Below, one piece after another: positions 54,183 to 64,000 of a stretch of DNA of 64,000 nucleotides. Within the stretch, counting starts at the first letter, position 1, and each line of letters begins with the position of its first letter. The notes beneath the pieces were generated by a model. It saw nothing but the letters and a program-made list of their open reading frames with translations, had not been told where the DNA came from and made no database searches. Position numbers and translations under genes: made by a program. Source of the stretch: Thermus sp. 2.9 (GTDB taxonomy: Bacteria; Deinococcota; Deinococci; Deinococcales; Thermaceae); the NCBI RefSeq assembly GCF_000794385.1, contig NZ_JTJB01000003.1, positions 186,001 through 250,000 of the forward strand, written 5' to 3'.

Positions 54183-54560
54183 ATGCTTCACTGGGACGAC
54201 GAGCTGGAGCGCCGGATGCGGGCCGAGTTGGCGCGGCGGGAGGCCTGGGAGAAGCCCTTGAGGGAAGAGATTCACAAACTTCAGCTGGAGGTGTGGCGGC
54301 TAAAGCAGTTGGTGCAGCATCTCCAGAAGGACAAGGAAGCTCTCCATTGGCAGGTGCGGGAGTACCTGCTCGGGCAGGCCTTCCCGGAGAAGGAACTCCT
54401 TTGGGCCAAAAGGGTGCTGGAGGAGGCCTGGTTGGAACTTAGCCTCATGGGCTCCGAGCGGGCCTCCGAGGTGAGCCAGCTCATCCACCACCTGGAGCGG
54501 ATTTGGAACGCCCGAAATCCTCGCCGATCAATATCAAAACCGCCTCCCCCCGAACCGTGA
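54183..54560 (+). CDS. Hypothetical coiled-coil protein
   Basis: Protein of 125 residues, almost entirely helical and rich in Glu, Arg and Leu with a heptad-like pattern (EIHKLQLEVWRLKQLVQHLQ and KDKEALHWQVREYL). It ends in a proline-rich tail (SKPPPPEP). There is no known family. It has its own -10 box and a 3' overlap of 80 bp with the convergent thioesterase, which might mean that the true end is earlier. Probably a small structural or regulatory protein. Confidence 0.55.
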   Translation: MLHWDDELERRMRAELARREAWEKPLREEIHKLQLEVWRLKQLVQHLQKDKEALHWQVREYLLGQAFPEKELLWAKRVLEEAWLELSLMGSERASEVSQLIHHLERIWNARNPRRSISKPPPPEP

Positions 54561-54969
54561 GGACGCCCTCGGCGTAGAGCTCGGTGGCCACCACCACCTT
54601 CTTGCCCTTGACCTCCATGGGCCTGCCCACCAGGAGGAGCTCGGGGCCTAAGGGGGTGGGCTTCAGGTAGTCCACCTTGAGGCTTGCGGTGACGAAGCGC
54701 AAGGGGTGGGCCTCGAGGCTAAGGCCTTCCGCCGCCGCCTTGGCCGCCGCGGCGGTGGCGGTGGAGTGGCAGTCCACCAAGGAGGCGAGAAGCCCCCCGT
54801 AGACGAAGCCGGGGATGGCGGTGTGGTGGGGGCTTGGGGTGAAGCGGGTTTCGCTTTCCCCGCGCTCCGCCTGCCAGTACGTCTTGATGTGGAGGCCGTG
54901 GGCGTTCAGGTAGCCGCACCCGTAGCAGTGCGCCCACTCCGGAGGGTAGTAGAGCTGGATGGCCTTCAT
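54481..54969 (-). CDS. PaaI-like hotdog-fold thioesterase
   Basis: Protein of 162 residues with the hotdog-domain pattern [20 protein letters not shown] and the catalytic region [14 protein letters not shown], then [12 protein letters not shown] and [11 protein letters not shown]. It probably hydrolyses acyl-CoA thioesters. It overlaps the methylmalonyl-CoA mutase small subunit by 4 bp and reads in the same direction, so it may edit or recycle CoA thioesters in that pathway. The N-terminus carries CYGCG, a possible metal site. Confidence 0.85.
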   Translation of the reverse strand: MKAIQLYYPPEWAHCYGCGYLNAHGLHIKTYWQAERGESETRFTPSPHHTAIPGFVYGGLLASLVDCHSTATAAAAKAAAEGLSLEAHPLRFVTASLKVDYLKPTPLGPELLLVGRPMEVKGKKVVVATELYAEGVLTVRGEAVLILIGEDFGRSKSAPGGG

Positions 54970-55394
54970 GCGAACCCCTGGGCCCGCCAGCGCTCGGGCA
55001 CCCTTTGCTTCAGGAAATCCACGATGTCCTGGGTGCTGGTGCCGGGGCCGAAGACCGCCGCCACCCCGAGCTCCTTGAGCTTGGGCACGTCCTCGTCGGG
55101 GATGATGCCCCCTCCGAAAAGGAGGATGTCCGAAGCCCCAGCCTCGTCCAAAAGGCGCTTCACCTCGCGGAAGTAGTGCATGTGCGCCCCGGACAGGATG
55201 GAGAGCCCGATGGCGTCCACGTCCTCCTGGATGGCGGCGGAGACGATCATCTCGGGGGTTTGGCGAAGCCCGGTGTAGATCACCTCCATCCCCGCGTCCC
55301 TAAGGGCCCGGGCCACCACCTTGGCCCCCCGGTCGTGCCCGTCCAAGCCCGGTTTGGCGATGAGTACCCGTATACGCCTGTCCATTCCCTGCAT
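54966..55394 (-). CDS. Methylmalonyl-CoA mutase, cobalamin-binding subunit
   Basis: Protein of 142 residues with the B12-binding fold. Cobalamin signature [20 protein letters not shown] (DxHxxG), then [16 protein letters not shown] (the SxL site) and [20 protein letters not shown] (GG site). It carries the adenosylcobalamin of the split mutase and pairs with the larger subunit encoded just upstream. The start could be ATG 55394 or the internal ATG at 55385 ([13 protein letters not shown]). Confidence 0.93.
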   Translation of the reverse strand: MQGMDRRIRVLIAKPGLDGHDRGAKVVARALRDAGMEVIYTGLRQTPEMIVSAAIQEDVDAIGLSILSGAHMHYFREVKRLLDEAGASDILLFGGGIIPDEDVPKLKELGVAAVFGPGTSTQDIVDFLKQRVPERWRAQGFA

Positions 55395-55404
55395 GGCAAG
55401 CCTC

Positions 55405-57060
<1,656 letters not shown>

Positions 57061-57079
57061 GGGCCCTCCCTTGGGCCAT

Positions 57080-57108
57080 AGTTTACGCTTTTATGCGCCT
57101 TTGGAAAA
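57080..57108 (-). promoter_or_regulatory. Promoter of the methylmalonyl-CoA mutase genes
   Basis: On the minus strand: -35 TTTTCC (57103-57108), 17-bp spacer, -10 TAAACT (57080-57085). A start near 57073 leaves a 13-nt leader containing GGGAGGG before the ATG. Confidence 0.5.
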
Positions 57109-57157
57109 GAGCGTCATGAACCCCTGCCAAAGGGCGGGGGCGCTGGGGGACGGGCCC

Positions 57158-58033
57158 TTAGTTGCCCAACTCTTTGCGCTCCTTTTCGGGCTCCACGTGG
57201 ATGGTGACCACCAGGCCGGGGAACTCCTTTTCCAGGGCCCGTTCCAGCTCGTCGCAGAGCCGGTGGGCTTCCTCCACGGTCATGGACCCCGGCACCACCA
57301 GGTGGAACTCCAAAAAGGCCCGGTTTCCCGCCTTGCGGGTTTTGAGGTCGTGGACCTCGAGGGCCCTTCCCCCCAAGGCCTCGGCGATGGTTTTTCGGAT
57401 CCGGCTCACCTCCGCCGGGGAGAGCCCCTCATCCATAAGCCCTCCCACGGACTGGCGCACCAGGCGGAAGCCCATGAGGAGGATGTCCCCCGCCACCAAA
57501 AGGGCCAGCAAGGGATCCAGCACCCATAACCCCGTGGCCCACGCAAGGCTTACCCCGGCGAGAACCCCCACGGAGGTGAGCACGTCGGAAAGCACGTGGT
57601 AGCCGTCAGCGGTGAGGGCGGGGGAGCGCAGGCGCCTCCCCTGGCGGAGGAGGTGCCAGGCGAGAAGGCCGTTGATCAGGGAGGCCAAGAGGCTGACCAG
57701 GAGGCCCGGTCCCAGGTCCCCTAGGGGCCTGGGATGAAGGAGGCGGGGGATGGATTCCTTGGCGATGAGAAAGGCGGCCAGCACCACCAGGACTCCCTCC
57801 AGCACCGCGGAGAAGTATTCGGCCTTGCTGTGGCCGAAGGGGTGGGTTTCGTCGGGAGGACGCTGGGCGAAGCGGATGGCCAGGAGGGCGAGAAGCGCCC
57901 CGGCCACGTTCACCAGGGACTCGAGGGCGTCCGAGAGCAGGGCCACCGAGCCCGTGAGAAGGTAGGCGAAGGCCTTGATCCCCAAGACGAGGAGGGCGAC
58001 GACGAGGCTCAACCGGGCGGCGTTTTCGGCCAT
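57158..58033 (-). CDS. Cation diffusion facilitator metal exporter (CzrB/FieF-like)
   Basis: Metal:proton antiporter of 291 residues with six transmembrane segments and a cytoplasmic C-terminal domain of about 90 residues. TM2 reads LLSDALESLVN, the loop HPFGHSKAEYFSA is a family signature, and TM5 has ADGYHVLSDVLTS with the His-x3-Asp site. TM2 has Glu and Asn where YiiP has two Asp, so the metal preference (Zn, Cd or other) is not obvious. It resembles the described Thermus CzrB. The ATG directly abuts the lysS stop. Confidence 0.88.
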   Translation of the reverse strand: MAENAARLSLVVALLVLGIKAFAYLLTGSVALLSDALESLVNVAGALLALLAIRFAQRPPDETHPFGHSKAEYFSAVLEGVLVVLAAFLIAKESIPRLLHPRPLGDLGPGLLVSLLASLINGLLAWHLLRQGRRLRSPALTADGYHVLSDVLTSVGVLAGVSLAWATGLWVLDPLLALLVAGDILLMGFRLVRQSVGGLMDEGLSPAEVSRIRKTIAEALGGRALEVHDLKTRKAGNRAFLEFHLVVPGSMTVEEAHRLCDELERALEKEFPGLVVTIHVEPEKERKELGN

Positions 58034-59976
<1,943 letters not shown>

Positions 59977-60039
59977 AGCTCACCTCGTAAGTCATGGAGG
60001 CCGGCCAAAGCCGACCTCCTTGGCCCAAGGGCCCCCTTC

Positions 60040-60402
60040 TCAGGTGAGTATACCGCGAAGGAGGATTTCCCTCAAACGCTCCGGTTCGGCGTGGCTGGCG
60101 CAGGAGGCGGTGTCCAGGCAGAGGACCAGGTAGCGCAAATGGGTGTCCTTGCCCCCCACCGGGTGGCGGAAGAAGCCCAAAGCGCTTCCCGAGAGGTGGC
60201 GGTGGCAGGCCTCGCACACCTGGGGGCCGTGGGCGGCGCCGGGGAGGGGTTCCAGTTCCAGGCGGAGCTCCGGGGGGCCCTTTTCCAGGATCACCACCCG
60301 GCCCTCCGCGTCCCGGTAGTAGAGGATCTCCCCCAAGGGGAGGAGTTCAGGGGAGGTGCCCGGGAAGAGCTCCAGGATCATCTCCCGCTCTTCGTGGTCC
60401 AT
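60040..60402 (-). CDS. Hypothetical zinc-finger protein (FBP C-terminal domain-like)
   Basis: Protein of 120 residues. The C-terminal half has CEACHRHLSGSALGFFRHP and LVLCLDTASCASH, a four-cysteine set (C-x2-C...C-x5-C) that resembles the treble-clef finger at the C-terminus of EF-G-binding (FBP/FusB) proteins. The N-terminal helical domain of those proteins is missing. A complete insertion sequence begins 12 bp before the ATG, so its original promoter has been displaced. The function is unknown. Confidence 0.6.
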   Translation of the reverse strand: MDHEEREMILELFPGTSPELLPLGEILYYRDAEGRVVILEKGPPELRLELEPLPGAAHGPQVCEACHRHLSGSALGFFRHPVGGKDTHLRYLVLCLDTASCASHAEPERLREILLRGILT

Positions 60403-60414
60403 GGCCTTAGCTTA

Positions 60415-60429
60415 ACCCAAGTTGCTACC
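60415..60429 (+). repeat. Left terminal inverted repeat of the insertion sequence
   Basis: ACCCAAGTTGCTACC, exact reverse complement of the right end at 61291-61305. Confidence 0.9.
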
Positions 60430-60452
60430 TATCCCCTGGATCTGAAAAAATA

Positions 60453-61295
60453 GTGGCCGCTATGCTTTCCCGTCTCATAGCGGCCTTTTGCATTATAGAC
60501 GACGCCCTGCAAGCCATGGGCTACAAGGATGACCCCCAAGCCAAAACGCCCGCCTCCGCCATCCTCACCCTCGCCCTCCTTGCCGCCCTAGAGTTCGGCG
60601 GCAAGCACAACAAGGCCCTGGCCCTCGCCAAAGACCTCGGCCTCTTCACCCACGTCCCCTCCCCAAGCCGCTTCAACCGCAGGCTCCACGCCCTCTACCC
60701 CCTCCTTCTCCCCCTCCTCCACCTCCTGGCCCAGGTCTGGAAGCACCTCCACCAGGCCCAGGCGTATGCCTTGGACACCTTCCCCCTCCCCGCCTGCGAG
60801 AACATCCGCGCCCCCCGCTCCCGCCTCTTCCCGGACAAGGCCTACCGCGGCTTCATCCCCAGCAAGCGGGTCTACTTCCACGGCCTCAAGCTCCACCTCC
60901 TGGTGGACGACGGGAAGTTCGTCCACGAGGTGAACCTGACCCCGGGGAGCTTCCACGACCTCGCTTCGCTTCTCCTCCTTCCCCTGGACCTTCCCGAGGG
61001 GGCGGAGCTCTACCTGGACCGGGGGTACGAGAGCCATCTGTACGAGGACCTCCTCCGGGAGGCCCAGGAGGTTGTTCCCATGGTCATCCGCAGGAGGAAC
61101 AGCCGGCGGTATCTCCCTTGGATGCAGTACCTGGCCATCGTGGGGCGGAGGGTGGTGGAGACGGTGGGGAGCATGCTCCATCACCTCTTCCCCAGGCGCA
61201 TCCACGCCGTGACCCAGGAGGGTTTCGTCATCAAAGTTCTCACCTTCGTCCTGGCCCATAACATCAGTCTCCTGACCCAGAAGATGGCTGGGTAG
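60453..61295 (+). CDS. Transposase of the IS982-like element
   Basis: DDE transposase of about 280 residues. The opening LIAAFCIIDDALQAMGYKDD and PSPSRFNRRLHALYPLLLPL are typical of IS982-type enzymes. Putative catalytic Asp residues are in AYALDTFPLPACEN and ELYLDRGYESHLYE, and the Glu in RRVVETVGSMLHHLFPRR. The start is a GTG at 60453 or the in-frame ATG at 60462. The frame is uninterrupted, so the element is probably still mobile. It transcribes away from the gene on its left. Confidence 0.88.
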   Translation: MAAMLSRLIAAFCIIDDALQAMGYKDDPQAKTPASAILTLALLAALEFGGKHNKALALAKDLGLFTHVPSPSRFNRRLHALYPLLLPLLHLLAQVWKHLHQAQAYALDTFPLPACENIRAPRSRLFPDKAYRGFIPSKRVYFHGLKLHLLVDDGKFVHEVNLTPGSFHDLASLLLLPLDLPEGAELYLDRGYESHLYEDLLREAQEVVPMVIRRRNSRRYLPWMQYLAIVGRRVVETVGSMLHHLFPRRIHAVTQEGFVIKVLTFVLAHNISLLTQKMAG

Positions 61296-61305
61296 CAACT
61301 TGGGT
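61291..61305 (-). repeat. Right terminal inverted repeat of the insertion sequence
   Basis: GGTAGCAACTTGGGT, overlapping the last codons of the transposase. Confidence 0.9.
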
Positions 61306-61652
61306 TAGCTTAGCCCAAGGCGGGCGAGGAGGGGGGGCAGGAAGAGCCATAGCCCCACGAGGAGGGCGAGGAGGCTGGCCAGGAGGACCGCCGCCGCCGC
61401 CGTGTCCTTGGCCCGCTTGGCCAAGGGGTGGTAGACGGGGCTTGCCAGGTCGGTGAGGGCCTCGAGGGCGGTGTTCACGAGCTCCAAGGAGAGGACCAGG
61501 GCCACGAGGAGGAGGACGGGCACTGGGTTCACCCCAAGCCAGAGGGCCAAGCCCACCGCCAAAAGGCCCAAGAGGACCTCAATGCGGAAGTTCCGCTGCA
61601 CCCGCCAGGCGTAGGCCAGGCCCTCCCAGGCGTAGCGAAAGGAGCGCACCAC
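61305..61652 (-). CDS. dgkA: Diacylglycerol/undecaprenol kinase (DgkA-like)
   Basis: Membrane kinase of about 115 residues with three transmembrane segments. The family motif VVRSFRYAWEGLAYAWRVQR at the N-terminus, EVLLGLLAVGLALWLGV, and SLELVNTALEALTDLASP then KRAKDTAAAAVLLAS match Gram-positive-type undecaprenol kinases. The start is one of two adjacent GTG codons (61652 or 61649). Its stop lies at the right boundary of the insertion sequence, and the last codons may be affected by the insertion. It follows ybeY in an operon. Confidence 0.85.
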   Translation of the reverse strand: MVRSFRYAWEGLAYAWRVQRNFRIEVLLGLLAVGLALWLGVNPVPVLLLVALVLSLELVNTALEALTDLASPVYHPLAKRAKDTAAAAVLLASLLALLVGLWLFLPPLLARLGLS

Positions 61653-61657
61653 CCCCT

Positions 61658-62077
61658 TTAGAGGGCGAGGATCCTCTCTTGGACGCGGCGGAACCCTTCC
61701 CAATCCTCCTCCTTCTGGTGGTCGTGGCCCAAAAGGTGCCATAGCCCATGGGCCGCCAGGACCAAGACCTCCTCCTCCAGGGGGGCGCCCCGGGCCTCCG
61801 CCTGGCGCCTGGCGGTGTCCAGGCTGATCCAGATATCCCCCAGGTGGGGAGGGATGAAGGGGTCCCCGGGCTCGTAGTGGGGGAAGGAGAGGACGTCCGT
61901 GGCCTCGTCTTCCCCCCACCAGGTGCGCTTGAGCGCCCTAAGGCGGCGGTCCCCGGAGAGGATTACCGTCACCGCCTTGTCCCCCACACCGAGCTCCTCC
62001 ATGAGGGCGGCGAGGGCGCGGCGGAGCCTGGGCCTAAGGCCCTTGGGGGGACGCTTATTGGCTACGATCTCCACCAC
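61658..62077 (-). CDS. ybeY: YbeY endoribonuclease, rRNA maturation factor
   Basis: Protein of about 139 residues. The zinc site HGLWHLLGHDHQKEED (H-x3-H-x5-H) and the conserved ATDVLSFPHYEPGDPF segment are diagnostic. YbeY acts in 16S rRNA 3' maturation and ribosome quality control. The start is one of two adjacent GTG codons at 62077 or 62074, with 20 bp overlap with phoH. The order phoH-ybeY-dgkA is widely conserved. Confidence 0.93.
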   Translation of the reverse strand: MVEIVANKRPPKGLRPRLRRALAALMEELGVGDKAVTVILSGDRRLRALKRTWWGEDEATDVLSFPHYEPGDPFIPPHLGDIWISLDTARRQAEARGAPLEEEVLVLAAHGLWHLLGHDHQKEEDWEGFRRVQERILAL

Positions 62078-63050
62078 GCTCGGCTTCCTCGTACGCCTTG
62101 ATGATGCGGGCCACCAGGGGGTGGCGCACCACGTCGGATTCCTTGAAGTAGATGAAGGCGATGCCCTCAATCCCCCGGAGGATGCGGGTGGCCTCAATGA
62201 GCCCCGACTTTTGGTGCTTGGGCAGGTCAATCTGGGTCACGTCCCCGGTGATGACCATCTTGGAGGAGAAGCCCATGCGGGTGAGGAACATCTTCATCTG
62301 CTCCGGGGTGGTGTTTTGCGCCTCGTCCAGGATGATGAAGGCGTCGTTCAGGGTGCGCCCTCTCATGAAGGCCAAAGGGGCCACCTCAATGATGCCGGCC
62401 TGCAGGTACTGCTCAAAGCGCTCGGCATCGATCATGTCAAAGAGGGCGTCGTATAGGGGCCTGAGGTAGGGGTCCACCTTGGCCTGGATGTCCCCCGGCA
62501 AAAAGCCGAGCTTTTCCCCCGCCTCCACCGCCGGCCGGGTGAGGACGATGCGCTTCACCCGCCGCGCCTTGAGGTGGCTCACCGCCATGGCCACCGCCAG
62601 ATAGGTCTTGCCCGTGCCCGCAGGCCCGATGCCGAAGGTGATGTCGTGCGTGGCGATGGCCTCCACGTAGCGCTTTTGCCCCGGGGTCTTGGGGCGGAGG
62701 CGCCCCGGGAGGGCGAGCTCGGTTTCCGGGGTGGTGGCCTGGTAAAGGCCCTCCCCCCCTTGCGCCAGGGCCACCGCCTGTTCCAGGGTGGGCTCGTCCA
62801 GCTCGGCCCCTTGCCGGAGGAGGGCCAAGAGGTCCCTTACGACCCGCTCCGCCACCGCCACCGCCTCGGGGTCGCCGGAGAGCTCCACCTGCTCCCCCCG
62901 CGCCACGAGCTTGAGCCGGTCGCCAAAGGCCTCCCGGAAAAGCGCCCTTAACTTTTTCAAGTTCCTGTCCGCTTGGCCCAGGAAGGCCAGGGTTTCCTCG
63001 GGTTTTAGGGGAACTACAAGCCTTTGGGCTTCTTCAGGATTTCGTGCCAT
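62055..63050 (-). CDS. phoH: PhoH-family ATPase
   Basis: P-loop ATPase of 331 residues. An N-terminal KH-like region is followed by the ATPase with Walker A GPAGTGKTYLAVAMAVSHLK, RPAVEAGEKLGFLPGDIQAK, Walker B FIILDEAQNTTPEQMK and ITGDVTQIDLP. PhoH proteins are linked to RNA metabolism and phosphate stress, but the exact role is unclear. The ATG at 63050 is chosen because [15 protein letters not shown] begins the family homology. The 5' end overlaps the proline-rich protein gene by 37 bp. Confidence 0.93.
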   Translation of the reverse strand: MARNPEEAQRLVVPLKPEETLAFLGQADRNLKKLRALFREAFGDRLKLVARGEQVELSGDPEAVAVAERVVRDLLALLRQGAELDEPTLEQAVALAQGGEGLYQATTPETELALPGRLRPKTPGQKRYVEAIATHDITFGIGPAGTGKTYLAVAMAVSHLKARRVKRIVLTRPAVEAGEKLGFLPGDIQAKVDPYLRPLYDALFDMIDAERFEQYLQAGIIEVAPLAFMRGRTLNDAFIILDEAQNTTPEQMKMFLTRMGFSSKMVITGDVTQIDLPKHQKSGLIEATRILRGIEGIAFIYFKESDVVRHPLVARIIKAYEEAERGGDRSQ

Positions 63051-63406
63051 ATCACCCCTTTGAGCAAGCTCTCGCGGTCCGTGGTAAGAAGGCGTTTCTT
63101 CGCGGGTTTTGCCTTGGCTGCCTCCCCCACCTCCTCGCGGAAGCGGGCTTCCAGGCGCTCCCGCTCGGGGCTTGGGGCCCGTTCCAGGCTCTGCCCTTCC
63201 CGGGAAGGAGGGGGGCTTGGGGGGAGGGCGGGTTTGGGCTTCGGCTTGGGTTTGGGCCTGGCCTTGGGTCGGGGAAGGGGCTCGGGCAGGGGCAGGTCCT
63301 CGGGGAAGCTTGGGGGGGTGGCGGGGGCGCGCCTCAAACCCTGCAGGGCGGGGATCACGACGAAGAAGAGGAGGAAAAGGAGGCCCAGAAGGTCGTCCAG
63401 GCTCAT
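63014..63406 (-). CDS. Small membrane protein with a proline/lysine-rich linker
   Basis: Protein of 130 residues. One N-terminal transmembrane segment ([19 protein letters not shown]) is followed by a low-complexity linker with a KPKPKPKP repeat and Pro/Ser-rich region. It ends in a charged helical C-terminus (EREAR-type segment, then [20 protein letters not shown]). No family is recognised. It lies between floA and phoH with overlaps on both sides (ATGA with floA), so it is probably co-translated and could bridge flotillin membrane domains and a cytoplasmic partner. That role is a guess. Confidence 0.65.
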   Translation of the reverse strand: MSLDDLLGLLFLLFFVVIPALQGLRRAPATPPSFPEDLPLPEPLPRPKARPKPKPKPKPALPPSPPPSREGQSLERAPSPERERLEARFREEVGEAAKAKPAKKRLLTTDRESLLKGVIWHEILKKPKGL

Positions 63407-64000
63407 TCCTCACCCTCGGGTTTGGCGGCGCGGCTGATGGACTCCCGCATGTCCGTGTCCGCCTCAATGTTCTTCAGGCGGTAGTAGTCCATGACCCCCA
63501 GGTTGCCCTTGCGCAGGGCCTCCGCCAGGGCCAAGGGCACCTGGGCTTGGGCCTCCACCAGCTTGGCCCGCATGGCCTCCACCAGGGCCCGGTTTTCCTG
63601 TTCCGCCGCCACGGCCATGGCCCGGCGCTCCTCCGCCTTGGCCTGGGCGATCTTCTTGTCCGCCTCCGCCTGGTCAATCTGGAGTTGCGCCCCGATGTTC
63701 TTACCCACGTCCACATCGGCGATGTCCACGGAGAGGATCTCAAAGGCGGTGCCGGCGTCCAGGCCCTTTTCCAGGACGGTTTTGGAGATCCGGTCGGGGT
63801 TTTCCAGGACCTCCTTGTGGGAGTTGGCGCTGCCGATGGTGGTGACGATGCCTTCCCCCACCCGGGCGATGATGGTTTCCTCCCCGGCCCCGCCCACCAG
63901 GCGGTCAATGTTGGCCCGCACCGTGACCCGGGCGGTGGCCAGGAGTTGGATGCCGTCCTTGGCCACGGCGGCCACCATGGGGGTCTGGATCACCTTGGGG
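63403..64000 (-). CDS. floA: FloA, flotillin-like membrane protein (partial, N-terminus outside window)
   Basis: C-terminal ~198 residues of a FloA/YqfA-type flotillin, which organises functional membrane microdomains. It contains the SPFH-domain part [20 protein letters not shown] and [20 protein letters not shown], then the Glu/Ala-rich coiled coil [20 protein letters not shown] and a short C-terminus. The membrane-inserting N-terminus lies beyond position 64000. Its stop overlaps the next gene (ATGA). Confidence 0.92.
   Translation of the reverse strand, partial: PKVIQTPMVAAVAKDGIQLLATARVTVRANIDRLVGGAGEETIIARVGEGIVTTIGSANSHKEVLENPDRISKTVLEKGLDAGTAFEILSVDIADVDVGKNIGAQLQIDQAEADKKIAQAKAEERRAMAVAAEQENRALVEAMRAKLVEAQAQVPLALAEALRKGNLGVMDYYRLKNIEADTDMRESISRAAKPEGEE

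Larger units (their letters stand above)
60408..61312. mobile_element. Complete IS982-like insertion sequence with target duplication
   Basis: The element spans 60415-61305 (891 bp). Its ends are perfect 15-bp inverted repeats (ACCCAAGTTGCTACC and GGTAGCAACTTGGGT). They are flanked by the 7-bp direct repeat TAGCTTA at 60408-60414 and 61306-61312, the probable target duplication. The ACCC termini and the 6-9 bp duplication fit the IS982 family as I recall it. An intact transposase fills almost all of it. Intact ends, target repeat and gene suggest a recent insertion. Confidence 0.88.

Overview
The window is a GC-rich, gene-dense bacterial chromosome segment from a Thermus species (Deinococcus-Thermus). 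Four features point there: rpmH nested inside an extended rnpA, which is the known Thermus arrangement; a fused SecDF of 735 residues; a Gfh1-type (not GreA) RNA polymerase factor; and many genes whose -10 box sits 6-8 nt before the start codon, the leaderless pattern known in this phylum. The species cannot be named from the sequence alone.

Layout. 1-7.9 kb: ftsY (partial), a small exported beta-rich protein, gltX, an LptB-like ATPase, a DUF3084 coiled-coil membrane protein, prmC, and the khpB-yidC-yidD-rnpA/rpmH block. 8.0-14.8 kb: a branched-chain amino acid (liv) ABC operon that also carries an acyl-CoA ligase; three of its six genes are frameshifted. 14.8-17.9 kb: a two-gene zinc/manganese-type ABC importer, an Rrf2 regulator (frameshifted) and a cysteine desulfurase. 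17.9-24.3 kb: fadD with a likely operator, a phosphoribosyltransferase, a cupin, a three-gene ABC-2/NEW3 export set and speD. 24.5-27.7 kb: sdhCDAB. 27.8-33.2 kb: a cupin, then a signalling/polysaccharide locus of histidine kinase, FecR/TPR protein, lone receiver, HEAT membrane protein and family 2 glycosyltransferase. 33.2-38.2 kb: an MFS carrier, a nitronate monooxygenase, an exported FAD protein, a DJ-1-like protein and a TetR regulator with unusually low-GC codons.

38.2-47.4 kb: trmD-rplS, a NarL-type regulator divergent from serine dehydratase, a truncated SDR beside a rearrangement scar, secDF, and the infB-ylxR-nusA-rimP operon. 47.5-51.0 kb: tmRNA (ssrA), then an FMN riboswitch controlling ribD-ribE-ribBA. 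51.0-60.4 kb: a VWA membrane protein, a Tat-exported metallo-beta-lactamase-fold protein, a coiled-coil protein, a hotdog thioesterase, both methylmalonyl-CoA mutase subunits, a CDF metal exporter, lysS and gfh1. 60.4-61.3 kb: a complete insertion sequence with perfect 15-bp ends and a 7-bp target duplication. 61.3-64.0 kb: dgkA-ybeY-phoH, a proline-rich membrane protein and floA (partial).

Operons are tight, mostly with ATGA, GTGA or TGATG overlaps. Five reading-frame breaks (about 9.8, 11.4, 12.8, 16.55 and 29.3 kb) interrupt otherwise well-conserved proteins. They are either sequencing errors or recent decay and must be settled before calling the genes dead. No CRISPR array, tRNA or rRNA gene was seen. 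The least described material is the kinase/FecR-TPR/receiver/HEAT/glycosyltransferase locus.
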